Source of the DNA: Sporolactobacillus terrae DSM 11697
Lineage (GTDB): Bacteria; Bacillota; Bacilli; Bacillales; Sporolactobacillaceae
DNA length: 64,000 nucleotides
Assembly: GCF_000648615.1 (NCBI RefSeq)
Contig: NZ_JFZC01000034.1
Coordinates: 1-64,000 of the forward strand
Reading direction: 5' to 3'
The position numbers were made by a program, and so were the translations under genes. Below, piece after piece: positions 54,875 through 63,966 of this stretch (within the stretch, counting starts at the first letter, position 1; each line of letters begins with the position of its first letter). The notes below the pieces were generated by a model, which saw nothing but the letters and a program-made list of their open reading frames with translations, was not told the DNA's origin and ran no database searches.

Positions 54875-55230
54875 ATTAGCTCACCCACTCTTGCCTTGCG
54901 TCCGCCAATCAGCCGCTGCACATCTGGGCAGATCGGATCATAACTAGTAGTCTCGCCGCCGCGTCCTTCAAACGTCACAGAGACATCCTTAGCAGACGCT
55001 GCAGTTACTCCATGCCGGCGTAGCTTGGCATATTCCTCACTCTCGCCCTCAAGCATGTAATTCACCTGTAGGGAGACAATGCGATCAGTTAGAAGCGATT
55101 CTCTAAACTTATCTTTCAGTAGTTCAGTAGCTTCAAAGAAGATTGACTGCTGACCATCAGGATCCAGCGCCTTATACAGATCAGCAAAGTGCATCTTGTT
55201 TAAATACTGGTCCACGGAATTAAAATCCAT
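54871..55230 (-). CDS. Head-tail connector protein
   Basis: 119 residues: helical N-terminus (LYKALDPDGQQSIFFEATELLKDKFRE) and a C-terminus ending PICPDVQRLIGGRKARVGELI. Size and place, first gene after the capsid block, fit the head-completion adaptor. Identification is mainly positional. Confidence 0.65.
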   Translation of the reverse strand: MDFNSVDQYLNKMHFADLYKALDPDGQQSIFFEATELLKDKFRESLLTDRIVSLQVNYMLEGESEEYAKLRRHGVTAASAKDVSVTFEGRGGETTSYDPICPDVQRLIGGRKARVGELI

Positions 55231-55249
55231 GCGATCACCTGCTTTCTAA

Positions 55250-55552
55250 TCAGGCTTTAGGTGTAGCGGTGTCTGCTGGCTGCTCCGATGCTCGCTCTTC
55301 TTCGGCGGATGCTTCAGTACCTGTCAGCTTTGCAACCAGCTGATCTTTGCTCAAGCCTGAGTAAGCAACGCTGCCGTCCTTTGCGATTGCCTGCAGATCG
55401 GTGAGTTTCAGCCTCGACAGATCATCGACTGTAGCCGCCTTGACCTTATCCCCGAGCTTGTCCGCCTGTGCTTTTTCTAATGTCAGTGTTTCATCTGGTT
55501 TAACAATCTTGCCATGATCGACAAGATAGCCTTTAGCAAAATAAAGTGGCAA
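55250..55552 (-). CDS. Small phage head protein with SAP/Rho-N-like segment
   Basis: 100 residues if started at TTG 55552, which has AGGAG 8 bases upstream (GTG at 55561 is the alternative). The segment LSRLKLTDLQAIAKDGSVAYSG is a SAP/Rho-N-like helix-extended-loop motif. The C-terminus is low-complexity, Glu/Ala/Pro-rich. Such small genes often follow the capsid gene in related phages; function unknown. Confidence 0.6.
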   Translation of the reverse strand: MPLYFAKGYLVDHGKIVKPDETLTLEKAQADKLGDKVKAATVDDLSRLKLTDLQAIAKDGSVAYSGLSKDQLVAKLTGTEASAEEERASEQPADTATPKA

Positions 55553-55582
55553 TCGAATCACTCCTCTTATTTATGATTAAGA

Positions 55583-56575
55583 TCAAACACCCATCGTAAC
55601 AATAGCCTGCGGTTTCTGCAGTGCCGGGAAAGCCGTTTCACCAACACGAACAGATTCCTGCGGTGGATCATCCTCAATCTTCGGCTTCACGAACTTGCCG
55701 GACTGGAAGTTCTTTTCTGCCGTAGGCCCGATCATGGTGAATCCAAGATCTTCGCCAAGAAGTACGAATTTGTTATCTTCGAGCAATGCTACATCACCGG
55801 TTCCGTAGAGGTTCAGAACATCGTCGTTGATCTCATAAGGCGGTAGACCGAGCGAAGAGAACACATTCGCAAGGTCTTGCTTGGTTAGCAATCGTTTATC
55901 AGTTGGATTCCCATAAACTTGATATTTTATCTGATCATTTTTGAGCAGCAGTGCTTCAGTTGCACTGGTTAGGTGCATCACGACTGGCTTTTTGCGCTGG
56001 TTCTCGCTTTTGAATTGATTAACCGCAGCCGTAATGTCATCCAACGGTGACGCCTCCTGCACTTCGCTCCAAGGTGTAGTCGAAGACAGCTTGTTTTCTT
56101 CCGGAACTTCAAAATCGACATGGATATGAATATCATTGTCTGTGTCGTCGTACTGCAGAACTCCCTTATAAAGCGCCTGAGCACGTAAGAACTCTTCCAC
56201 ATCGTCCACACCTGCGATCAGATCATCTGTGTTCTGATAAACATAATCTATCGCCTGCCGCTTTTCTTCATCGTTACGCGGTGCGTTGAACTTCAAAATC
56301 TGTCGTTCGTCCAAACGGAACATGTGCTGAATCTTGGCTACAGAACCGTAAGCTTTCTGCAGCTCCTTCGTATCGCGGAGCGGTGCCGATGCACTGAATC
56401 CAGTGATTGACGCAGCCTGTGCGTATTTCCCTGTAATGACGTTGTAAGTAAAGTCAATGTCGCTTGTTGTTCTCTGCGGTAAGAAGCGTCTCAGTAGATA
56501 AACTCTTGCCGGTGGTACGTTTTCCACGTACCCAGTGAATTCTGCTTCTCGAAACTCATCAAGATGTAATGGCAT
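55583..56575 (-). CDS. Major capsid protein (gpE family)
   Basis: 330 residues matching the phage major capsid protein E family: LHLDEFREAEFTGYVENV at the start, YLLRRFLPQR, SLGLPPYEINDDVLN and a C-terminal GETAFPALQKPQAIV region. Followed upstream by the decoration and scaffold genes, the usual order. Confidence 0.92.
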   Translation of the reverse strand: MPLHLDEFREAEFTGYVENVPPARVYLLRRFLPQRTTSDIDFTYNVITGKYAQAASITGFSASAPLRDTKELQKAYGSVAKIQHMFRLDERQILKFNAPRNDEEKRQAIDYVYQNTDDLIAGVDDVEEFLRAQALYKGVLQYDDTDNDIHIHVDFEVPEENKLSSTTPWSEVQEASPLDDITAAVNQFKSENQRKKPVVMHLTSATEALLLKNDQIKYQVYGNPTDKRLLTKQDLANVFSSLGLPPYEINDDVLNLYGTGDVALLEDNKFVLLGEDLGFTMIGPTAEKNFQSGKFVKPKIEDDPPQESVRVGETAFPALQKPQAIVTMGV

Positions 56576-56600
56576 TTCTCGTTCCTCCTATTGGTTCAAA

Positions 56601-56963
56601 TTAAATATCGAATACGATGCGGCCAGCTGCCGCAGTCTTGAAGTTTGCAGTCACACCGGTGCATTTGGATTCCAATGGGTGACCAGCTGCCAAGATACCA
56701 ACGATTGGGTTTTGACCGGCATAGATCTTAACGTCATGCATCGTCAGTCCTGCGCCCGCCACCGTTGCTGCTGTTTCAGTATCAAACGGATGATACAAAC
56801 CATCCTCACCCTTATAAACAGCGGTACCGGCTTCCACATAGGCTCCTGCGGTAAAATCCGTAGCCGACAGTGTCGCCCCGCCTGTCTTCACTTCCATGCC
56901 TTGCGTGTTCCGCATAAATTCTTTTTGACCATAAATCGTGTCAAAACGTGGTTGTAAGTTCAT
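56601..56963 (-). CDS. Capsid decoration protein (gpD-like)
   Basis: 120 residues with Gly/Thr-rich beta sequence (GAYVEAGTAVYKGEDGLYHPF, GLTMHDVKIYAGQNPIVGILAAG), typical of head-decoration proteins that stabilise capsids. It lies directly before the capsid gene. Confidence 0.8.
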   Translation of the reverse strand: MNLQPRFDTIYGQKEFMRNTQGMEVKTGGATLSATDFTAGAYVEAGTAVYKGEDGLYHPFDTETAATVAGAGLTMHDVKIYAGQNPIVGILAAGHPLESKCTGVTANFKTAAAGRIVFDI

Positions 56964-56966
56964 GGA

Positions 56967-57743
56967 TTATTCCTCCTTCTTGTGTCGAGCAAGAGCGCGT
57001 GCCTTGCCCGATTCATATGGATCATGCTTCGGTTTCTTGTTGCCGCGCTGACGAGAACCCGGGCGATAGGCTGAACGCCGTTTTTTCTTACTTGTCCGCT
57101 CTTCGTCTTCATCCTCGTCTTCATCGTCACCGCCATCATCTGCAGCAAAAAGATCCGGGAACTCGTCTTCCAGCGCGTCAAACGCTTCTTCGAGATCATC
57201 CGGATCTACTTCGCCACCTTCATTCAGTTCCAACTTGTCGAGATCAACAAGGCGAGCGACTAGTTTTGGATTCTGGCCATGATCAGCGGCATACTCTTTA
57301 ACAGACAACCGTTTCGCTTTGCGATCCAATTTCAGCTGCAGCTTAGCTGTTTTCGCATCGTCCTCGTCACTGCCTTCATCCTTATTGACGTCCTGCTTCT
57401 GCTGCTCTTTCGCCAATAATTCCTTGGCTTTTTTCAGATCGACGCCCTTCAAACGCTTGTCGAACTTGTTCTTAAATAGCTGATTGAACTGCTTTTTGAG
57501 TTTCGGATCGTCCTTGATCATCTGCTCAAGTGTTTGTTCCTCGTCCTCATCATCTTCGTTGTCACCGTCTTGATCATCCTGATCGTCATCATCGCCGCCT
57601 TCATCGTCGTCTCCGTCCTCGCTAGCAAAGAACTGGAGATTCAGCTTGTGCGGCAGTTTCTCTGCTTTATGGGAAGCAGGCACCCTCTTTTGAAGTAGCA
57701 AAGCAACGATCAGCGAGATCCATAGTTTTAATCTTGTGAACAT
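56967..57743 (-). CDS. Capsid scaffolding protein
   Basis: 258 residues. It carries the scaffold hallmark LNLQFFA at about 34-40, followed by a striking Asp/Glu-only tract (about 43-75 and again near 208-218), helical charged middle and a basic C-terminus. The start ATG has a strong GAGGAGG site, which places a 28-residue N-terminal extension with a hydrophobic segment before the LNLQFFA motif; most relatives start just before that motif. Confidence 0.85.
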   Translation of the reverse strand: MFTRLKLWISLIVALLLQKRVPASHKAEKLPHKLNLQFFASEDGDDDEGGDDDDQDDQDGDNEDDEDEEQTLEQMIKDDPKLKKQFNQLFKNKFDKRLKGVDLKKAKELLAKEQQKQDVNKDEGSDEDDAKTAKLQLKLDRKAKRLSVKEYAADHGQNPKLVARLVDLDKLELNEGGEVDPDDLEEAFDALEDEFPDLFAADDGGDDEDEDEDEERTSKKKRRSAYRPGSRQRGNKKPKHDPYESGKARALARHKKEE

Positions 57744-57875
57744 GTAAATCCTCCTCTGCTCTAGGTTGCAGGCACCATTCTCATGATTGTTCTTTTACGT
57801 CTGCAGTCATGGGAAAAAGACAAAATTAATAAGCCTGTTTAACGTCCGTGCTCAGAACGAGATAAGTGCAGATCA

Positions 57876-58971
57876 CTATCCTTTCCGGGATATCCCCTGC
57901 ATGATGCTGCGGTATTCACTCTGCAATTCTTGGAACTTCACAGTATTCTGCCGCTTCATTCGTCTAAATCCGCCTATTGTCTTGGGTGCGTCCTTGCCCA
58001 GCACCATCTGCCACCTAGCAAACTGCTTTTTCTCTTGATTCGCAACTCTGCGAATCTCTTGCTCTTTCTCGTATGCCTTTATCTGAGAAGCGGAGCGAAC
58101 GTCTTTGTCTGGCTCGAAACCTTTCCATGCGTTCAGCTCGGATTGAATCTCGCTGTCTGAATGAAACTCAACTAAATACGGCGATACAGTATGACGGCAG
58201 CTAGTTTGGGTGATAAGGGGGCAGTATCCCAGTTCCTGAAGGGAATCCCTCTATATCACCATTCAAACTCACCACCTTCCCTGCATACGGCGCACACACA
58301 TGGCATGTAGGACTGTGTTCGTCAACCTTTACCAGTTTCACATCGTTTTCAAGGTACCGATTAACCGCCCCGGTCGTGTTCGCTGTCCGCATCTTCGTCC
58401 GCACCACGGCCTGAGAATAGAAGTCTAACGGTAACCGCTTATCATCGCTCGTGATGAACGATGTCAGTCCATTCTCCGCGAACGATTTAGCGACCCGTGC
58501 TTGTATAACCTTGCGCGGATCGCCTACGATTAAGCCATTTGCAATATCTTTATTCACAGCTTTCAGAGCACCGTCAATGCTCGCTTTTGCACTCCGCTGA
58601 GCTGTTCGAATCGCCGCATTCAGGTCCATCATCGTGTCTTCGACAATGTTCTGCACGGCTTCAAGATGCATTTGTGACTGGAATTCTTTCCGCACCTTGC
58701 CGTCTTTCGTCAGTGCGGATGCTTTTTTTATCTCAAGCCCCGCTGCGATAAGCAACTTCGTTCCCTCATCTACACCGCCAAAATACTCCTTTAGAATCTG
58801 CTCCGGAATGACATCAGCAACCGTAGCTTTCAGCCTGTCCAGTGTCTTGAGAATAGAATTAATCAGCTCAAGCGCATTCGCGTCGTTCTGCAAATCATCG
58901 ACTGAACTGACTTGAGAAAGGATATCTTGAACGACGAATGAGAAGTAATCAATCAGCTTGTCAGGAGACAT
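57876..58971 (-). pseudogene. Minor capsid protein 2 (Mu F/SPP1 gp7-like), frame interrupted
   Basis: The first frame (58971 to 58201) encodes 256 residues: helical body, RTKMRTANTTGAVNRY, C-x2-C at CHVCAPYAGKVVS, and stops inside the conserved PPYHPN-CRH motif. The rest continues in another frame: after a 4-base excess (TAGC) the codons CRHTVSPYL and 98 further residues run open to TAG at 57876-57878. Either a mutation, a sequencing error or recoding. The domain is normally needed for head assembly or DNA ejection. It overlaps the portal stop by 1 base. Confidence 0.85.
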
Positions 58972-60638
58972 TATTCTTCATCCCCCTCAATCGGCTTCCC
59001 ATCCTCATCTCGGTTATCCATGTAGTTACTGAGGTTCGCTCTGCCTTGGCTAAGTGATGTGCTATCGTCACTCTGTTTCTCAGCTTCAATACGTTGTACT
59101 TCCTGATTAATCCAATCTTCCGAAGAATCCGGATTAATCGTTCGCACAAGTGTTTCAAGTGACGATCCGCCGCCAGTGTGTGCCGCAACGCCTTGCGTGA
59201 TTAGTTCGCTCTTCGTGATCGGGAACATCTCTTTGGTCGCAACTTCCGGCTGTTCAATTTGCACCGCCGAATCGTCCTGATTGGCAAGCCACAGACAGTT
59301 TTCAAACAGCTGCTTCAAGAAATAAACATATTCATTTCTCAGCCGCTCAGCTTTGCACAGGGAAACGAACAAGTCATAATACTTGGCAATGCCTGACTGT
59401 GCTTGTGTGGTCTCAGAAAACAAGTCCAAGGCTTTTTCAGAGGTCTGTGTCTCAGCCAACATCTGCCGCTCGAGGTCTTTTACCCAAGCAACGTCGCCGA
59501 TCTTCGTAATGTCAATCTGAACAACTTCAAGTGCCTTGCCATTTTCATCGAAGGTGGTTATTTCCAAGTCACGGTGATCAATCTTGCTTTCATCACCGTA
59601 GCGATCAAATGCCTTATCTTGTAGCGCCTGCATGATTTCCTTGGAGACGGCCAGCCTCGGTTTTCCGTTGCGCTCATACACAATCGCATTCCGTGTCAGC
59701 GACCAGTTGATCTCATCCTGCTTCCCTTCCTGACCTTTCAGGCAGCTGACGCCCAGCGGATGCATGAACGTCTTGTCGTTCGGCCAATACACAATAAATG
59801 GACGGTTGCGACCCGGATAGAAGGTCTCCAACTCGTCCATCTCAAGAAGTTCCATTGCTGTTTCATCGTCCACTGGCTCAAGCTGTCCGGATATGGCTTG
59901 CGAATAGTTACCAATGCCACTCGCATCAAATCCGCCGGCGGATTTCTTTTCGTCGTGCGCGCTCAACTCGTCGATCTTGTAGAGCATGTTTGTTGCAAGA
60001 AGCCCGCCATCTTCAACACGTTCACGGTAGATATGAAGATAAAAGTCCTCGCCGATCTTTCGCTGATAAGCGAGGTCAGCGCCTAGCCCATCCTCGTGAG
60101 GGAAATAGACATCACGCTGCTTGGTTTCGATTCTCAGCCCGCGCTCGTCATTCCACACAACGCCGACCAGTCCACCATCAACCTGTTGCTGTACAATGTT
60201 TGACCAATGCTCCATCTGCAAGCCGCTGTTCTTTTCGATCTGCTGAATTAATTCTTGCTGCAGATCATCAATTTGACTGTTCTCAGCATCGTGTGGCGCT
60301 TCTAGTTGCTCGTCCGTCTCTTTGTTCGCCGCATCGTTTTGCTCGCTGTCAGAGTGGATTGAGGACGAGATTTTGGCAATCGACCGTGACACAAGCATAG
60401 CCGGAATCTCCGGTATCAGTTTCGAGATATTCGCAATGATATACGGTGTCTGTACGTTTTGCGCATAGTGCCGACCGTGCATGATCTGATCGGTGATCTC
60501 GCCCTTGTCGATTAGGTTCTTCGCCCTCGGAAATAGATCAGCATGTTTGCCCTCATACAGATCACGATAGAACCACACATGACCGTGGAACTGCTCAATG
60601 ACGCCTTCTGACCACTCTGTCCAATTGATTGCTGGCAT
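58971..60638 (-). CDS. Portal protein
   Basis: 555 residues forming the dodecameric DNA gate. Start region INWTEWSEGVIEQFHGHVWFYRDLYEGKH, then YIIANISKLIPEIPAMLVSRS and a helical C-terminal wing (SEKALDLFSETTQAQSGIAKYYDLFVSL). ATG at 60638 follows AAAGGAGG; the 60656 ATG lies in that ribosome site. Neighbours are terminase and minor capsid genes. Confidence 0.9.
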   Translation of the reverse strand: MPAINWTEWSEGVIEQFHGHVWFYRDLYEGKHADLFPRAKNLIDKGEITDQIMHGRHYAQNVQTPYIIANISKLIPEIPAMLVSRSIAKISSSIHSDSEQNDAANKETDEQLEAPHDAENSQIDDLQQELIQQIEKNSGLQMEHWSNIVQQQVDGGLVGVVWNDERGLRIETKQRDVYFPHEDGLGADLAYQRKIGEDFYLHIYRERVEDGGLLATNMLYKIDELSAHDEKKSAGGFDASGIGNYSQAISGQLEPVDDETAMELLEMDELETFYPGRNRPFIVYWPNDKTFMHPLGVSCLKGQEGKQDEINWSLTRNAIVYERNGKPRLAVSKEIMQALQDKAFDRYGDESKIDHRDLEITTFDENGKALEVVQIDITKIGDVAWVKDLERQMLAETQTSEKALDLFSETTQAQSGIAKYYDLFVSLCKAERLRNEYVYFLKQLFENCLWLANQDDSAVQIEQPEVATKEMFPITKSELITQGVAAHTGGGSSLETLVRTINPDSSEDWINQEVQRIEAEKQSDDSTSLSQGRANLSNYMDNRDEDGKPIEGDEE

Positions 60639-60671
60639 CTGATTACCTCCTTTCATGCAAAATAAAAACGC

Positions 60672-61040
60672 TTATTCAGCGTTCGTTTCTCTCGCCACAG
60701 TCACAAGAGCATTTGATATAAGATCAACCGCTTGTTCTTCAGCTTCATCATCTCTTTCAACATGAAGTGGAGCAAAATGTAAATGCAAGAGTTCATGTAC
60801 GAGACACCATTCCATGTCCTGAGGGAATGCCTCACATGCATCATAATCGACTGAATCAACAATACGAATGACCGCCATTTTCTTTAGCAGATTGTAATTG
60901 CATTCGCCTTGACCGTCGAACTCCATGTCGCGCTGTCTTGTGATTTTTAAATCAATCAGCCAATCCCGCAGGCGTAATCGCTTCTGCCAGTAATCTAGCT
61001 TTTCCTTGAGCTGATCTGCGTTCAAAATAACTTCTCGCAA
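60672..61040 (-). CDS. Phage protein with HExxH zinc-protease motif
   Basis: 122 residues if started at TTG 61040 (GGAGGGG six bases upstream). A HELLHLHF motif near 82-89 and downstream acidic residues suggest a gluzincin/metzincin-like metalloprotease fold, similar to small SprT/ImmA-like phage proteins. The location between portal and terminase may imply a role in head maturation; this is inference. Confidence 0.7.
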   Translation of the reverse strand: MREVILNADQLKEKLDYWQKRLRLRDWLIDLKITRQRDMEFDGQGECNYNLLKKMAVIRIVDSVDYDACEAFPQDMEWCLVHELLHLHFAPLHVERDDEAEEQAVDLISNALVTVARETNAE

Positions 61041-61070
61041 AGCAATCCCCTCCAAACAAAAACGGCACCA

Positions 61071-61439
61071 TCACTTGGCACCGTACTTTTCGAGATATTC
61101 TTTTTTCAGTTCGTCCATCCGGTTCGCGATCAATCCCGGTAACTTGATATGTTGGCCAGCAATGTTTTCAATGTATTTGCCGTCCAGCTGCTGATACTCG
61201 TCTTCAAGCGGCTGAACTTTGCTTAGATCTATTGGCTTTTGTTTGTACGCTCTCTGAATTCGGATTAGTAAAGACTTCCGCCGCTCCTGGAGCTTCTTAA
61301 CTTCCTTGTCCATCACATAAGCCACATACTCATGCTTGCAATGCGGGCAGCGGAAATAACCTACAATGAACTTATCAATCTTCCTTGTCTTGTGCTTGAT
61401 CTCAAAATCTTTATGGCATCCATCACAATTGACTTTCAT
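61071..61439 (-). CDS. Zinc-ribbon/coiled-coil phage protein
   Basis: 122 residues. CDGC at 5-8 and CPHC at about 31-34 form a probable zinc ribbon, followed by a basic coiled coil (VKKLQERRKSLLIRIQRAY). I do not recognise its family by name. It lies between the terminase large subunit and the HExxH gene with 4 to 30 bases spacing. Confidence 0.7.
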   Translation of the reverse strand: MKVNCDGCHKDFEIKHKTRKIDKFIVGYFRCPHCKHEYVAYVMDKEVKKLQERRKSLLIRIQRAYKQKPIDLSKVQPLEDEYQQLDGKYIENIAGQHIKLPGLIANRMDELKKEYLEKYGAK

Positions 61440-61443
61440 TCTA

Positions 61444-62763
61444 TCACCATCCTGATCTACTGCTTATGCCTGCTTTCGGTGCAAATAGAACCGTTTGGCA
61501 GAAGTATCTGTCCGAATCAAGTGCATGGTCAAATTGCTTCACAGGCTTGTCCTCGCCACGATCAGCCGCTTTTTCATCCCAAACATAGGACGCAAACTCG
61601 GTAAAAGTATTCTTACAGCAATCATTGTATAGAATCAAGCAGTTATTGAGTGCCACCGACATATTTTCGATGCCTGGCAGCACGTCGTTCTTAGCTTTAA
61701 TTACATAATAACCTGCTCGCTTCAATTCTTCTATAAAACTCGTAGCCGATGGATCAATGATCACGCCTCGGATCCGACGATCGCCAACAAACTCTTTGAA
61801 GTCTTTCAAATACTCCGCGTTTGTTTTCTGTCTGACTTCCTTGCGACCGTTATAGTAATATTCTTTCACCTTGTACCACACGCCGTTGCAGAATCCCCAT
61901 AGACCAAACGTCATTGGGTTTTGCATGCCGTAGTCACAAGATACATAGAATTGCGTGTAGCGCCGCTCCTCAGCCGGAACAACGTGCTTCTCACGGTCAA
62001 ACATATCATAAATGAGACCTTCAGCAAGCACCCACAAGCCGAGAATAAATCGCTTGTAGAACACTCCGGTGTACATGCGCTTATAGCGCTGTTTGACCGC
62101 TTCAGACAGCGAATAGTTATCATCCATCGTGAAATGAAGATGAACCATTCTCTTGCCCTTAAGATGATTAAGATATTCAGTCTTGAACCAGTGATAAGGC
62201 CCTTCAGGGTTGCAGTTGAACCACAGCTTCGAACCATCCACAGAACAACGTGCAGTCGCTTGATTAACGAATGATTGCGGCATCAGCGCAACTTCGTCGA
62301 AGAACATACCGGCAAGCGTAATCCCTTGGATAAGGTCTTGAGAACCTTCGTCCTTGCCGCCGAACACATAGAAATAATTCACGACTCCATGGAATCGAAT
62401 CTCAAGCATATTGTCCGCTCTATGATCCTTAACCCGATAATGCCGTGATCTCAGCATCCGTTTAAGCGGTGTGATAACGTTTCGCCGGAATGAACCAATT
62501 GTCTTACCGGACATGCCTAAGTTCTCTTCTGAGAAGGTATCCATTGCCCACATGACAAAGGAAAGCGACATGACAACCGTCTTACCTGCACGGACAGAAC
62601 CATCACAAATTATTCCGTCTGAATCTTTAACCGGTGAATCGTCACGCCACCAGGTTAGAACCTGCATCTGCTTTGGAGAGAATGGCTTGAACTTAAACGG
62701 CGCCGGCTTTTTCTTGTGGACAAGCATCGTGAACTTTTTAACGCGTGGCTTCGTCTCAATCAT
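61444..62763 (-). CDS. terL: Terminase large subunit
   Basis: 439 residues, PBSX/XtmB-like. ATPase domain with Walker A GSVRAGKT (55-62), Walker B GMFFDEVAL, and nuclease domain with DYGMQNP, VIIDPSA and the C-terminal DHALDSDRY. It packages DNA through the portal. ATG at 62763, overlapping the small-subunit stop by 8 bases, is preferred to the open frame start at 62808. Confidence 0.93.
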   Translation of the reverse strand: MIETKPRVKKFTMLVHKKKPAPFKFKPFSPKQMQVLTWWRDDSPVKDSDGIICDGSVRAGKTVVMSLSFVMWAMDTFSEENLGMSGKTIGSFRRNVITPLKRMLRSRHYRVKDHRADNMLEIRFHGVVNYFYVFGGKDEGSQDLIQGITLAGMFFDEVALMPQSFVNQATARCSVDGSKLWFNCNPEGPYHWFKTEYLNHLKGKRMVHLHFTMDDNYSLSEAVKQRYKRMYTGVFYKRFILGLWVLAEGLIYDMFDREKHVVPAEERRYTQFYVSCDYGMQNPMTFGLWGFCNGVWYKVKEYYYNGRKEVRQKTNAEYLKDFKEFVGDRRIRGVIIDPSATSFIEELKRAGYYVIKAKNDVLPGIENMSVALNNCLILYNDCCKNTFTEFASYVWDEKAADRGEDKPVKQFDHALDSDRYFCQTVLFAPKAGISSRSGW

Positions 62764-63691
62764 CGGAGTCACCACCGCTATCATCCTCGTTGTAGTCCTT
62801 CCAGACATCAGCCGTCTTTCCGTTCAGAGCATCTAGGAATCCATCATCCTCGTAATCATCTTGATCGTCTCCTTTGAGCTTAGTGGTTTCGGCTTGAGCC
62901 TTAGCGGTATCGGCTTTAATCTTCTCTGCTTTAAGTTTCTCTTGTTGTGTTTTGGACAGAAGGTCAAAGTACTTCGACAACATATCGAGTGCCTTCATCT
63001 TGTCGGCAAGTTTGATTGATACTCCGTCACGCCCTTGCTTCACTTCATTGATTAACGACCCATCAACACTGTTCGAATCCTTTAAATCCACAAACGAATA
63101 TGATTCTGTGCTTTCGTCAAACACCGGATTACCGTCACCGTCATGATCGACAATCTCCTTTTTGGTCATTTCCCTATTGCCAAACTCAACGTAATCAGTG
63201 ATGTCAGCGAAGGCTATCTGAATGTACTTGTTCAGAACGTCCATCGCATCAATGAACAGTTCCCGATGCATCTTGCCTTTGATTTTACGAATATGCGCTG
63301 CAACTTTAGCATTTCTTATCAAACGGCTGCCCTCGACATGAGCGCTATCAGGAGCATAGCCGGCTTTGATTGCTGCCATCGTCTGATTGAACGACTTCAC
63401 ATAGTACAAACAAAAAAGCCTTTGCTTCTCGGTTAGTTCGTCCGATTCTGCAATAGGCTCTTCAATTTCTTTTTTACTTGGGGCACGCGCCTGTTTGGTT
63501 CCTTTTCTTTTTGTAGTACTACAATCGTTCTTTTGCAGTACTGCATTCCACTTATCGCGGCTTTTCCATGCACTGATTGTCTTTTCAGGAACATCTAATT
63601 GATTAGCAAGTTCCCGATTGGTGATCTTTCCTTGACTCTGCTTCCATATCTCAAAAGCTTGGCCTCTGCGCACATCTCTTTTTCTTGGCAT
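62756..63691 (-). CDS. terS: Terminase small subunit
   Basis: 311 residues. An N-terminal helix-turn-helix (ITNRELANQLDVPEKTISAWKSRDKW, about 22-48) and a Terminase_2 core (TEKQRLFCLYYVKSFNQTMAAIKAGY) are followed by coiled coil and an acidic tail. The start is ATG at 63691, giving MPRKRD as in homologues; GTG at 63703 is closer to AGGAG and is an alternative. Confidence 0.9.
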   Translation of the reverse strand: MPRKRDVRRGQAFEIWKQSQGKITNRELANQLDVPEKTISAWKSRDKWNAVLQKNDCSTTKRKGTKQARAPSKKEIEEPIAESDELTEKQRLFCLYYVKSFNQTMAAIKAGYAPDSAHVEGSRLIRNAKVAAHIRKIKGKMHRELFIDAMDVLNKYIQIAFADITDYVEFGNREMTKKEIVDHDGDGNPVFDESTESYSFVDLKDSNSVDGSLINEVKQGRDGVSIKLADKMKALDMLSKYFDLLSKTQQEKLKAEKIKADTAKAQAETTKLKGDDQDDYEDDGFLDALNGKTADVWKDYNEDDSGGDSDD

Positions 63692-63884
63692 TACATGACT
63701 CACCACACTCCTAAGAATAAAATAATTACGATTTGAATATAATAATGTTGAATAAAGGAAAATCCCTTGGAAATTCATTCAAGGGGGTAAATGTCAATGA
63801 AATTATGCTTCATTGTAATTGATTTGATATTCATTAGAATCTATATTGTAATTTAAGAAACAGCGACAAAGAAGTAAAAATTAA

Positions 63885-63925
63885 ATAATCCAAAGGGTTT
63901 TCCTTTGGGGTTGAACGGATGTGTT
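63885..63925. terminator. Short hairpin upstream of terS
   Basis: CCAAAGGG and CCTTTGG around TTTT form a compact stem (about 63890-63908). On the minus strand it would follow the partial upstream gene and precede the packaging operon. A full T run is not present. Confidence 0.35.
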
Positions 63926-63966
63926 AAAAACAATAGCGAATGCAATACATATTAATTACTTCTCAA

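Noticed and set aside
58196-58206. -1 recoding at CCCAAAC in the minor capsid gene
   Set aside because: The heptamer is in frame, but the -1 frame ends after about 10 codons; the conserved continuation is in the +1 frame, so simple -1 recoding cannot rejoin it.
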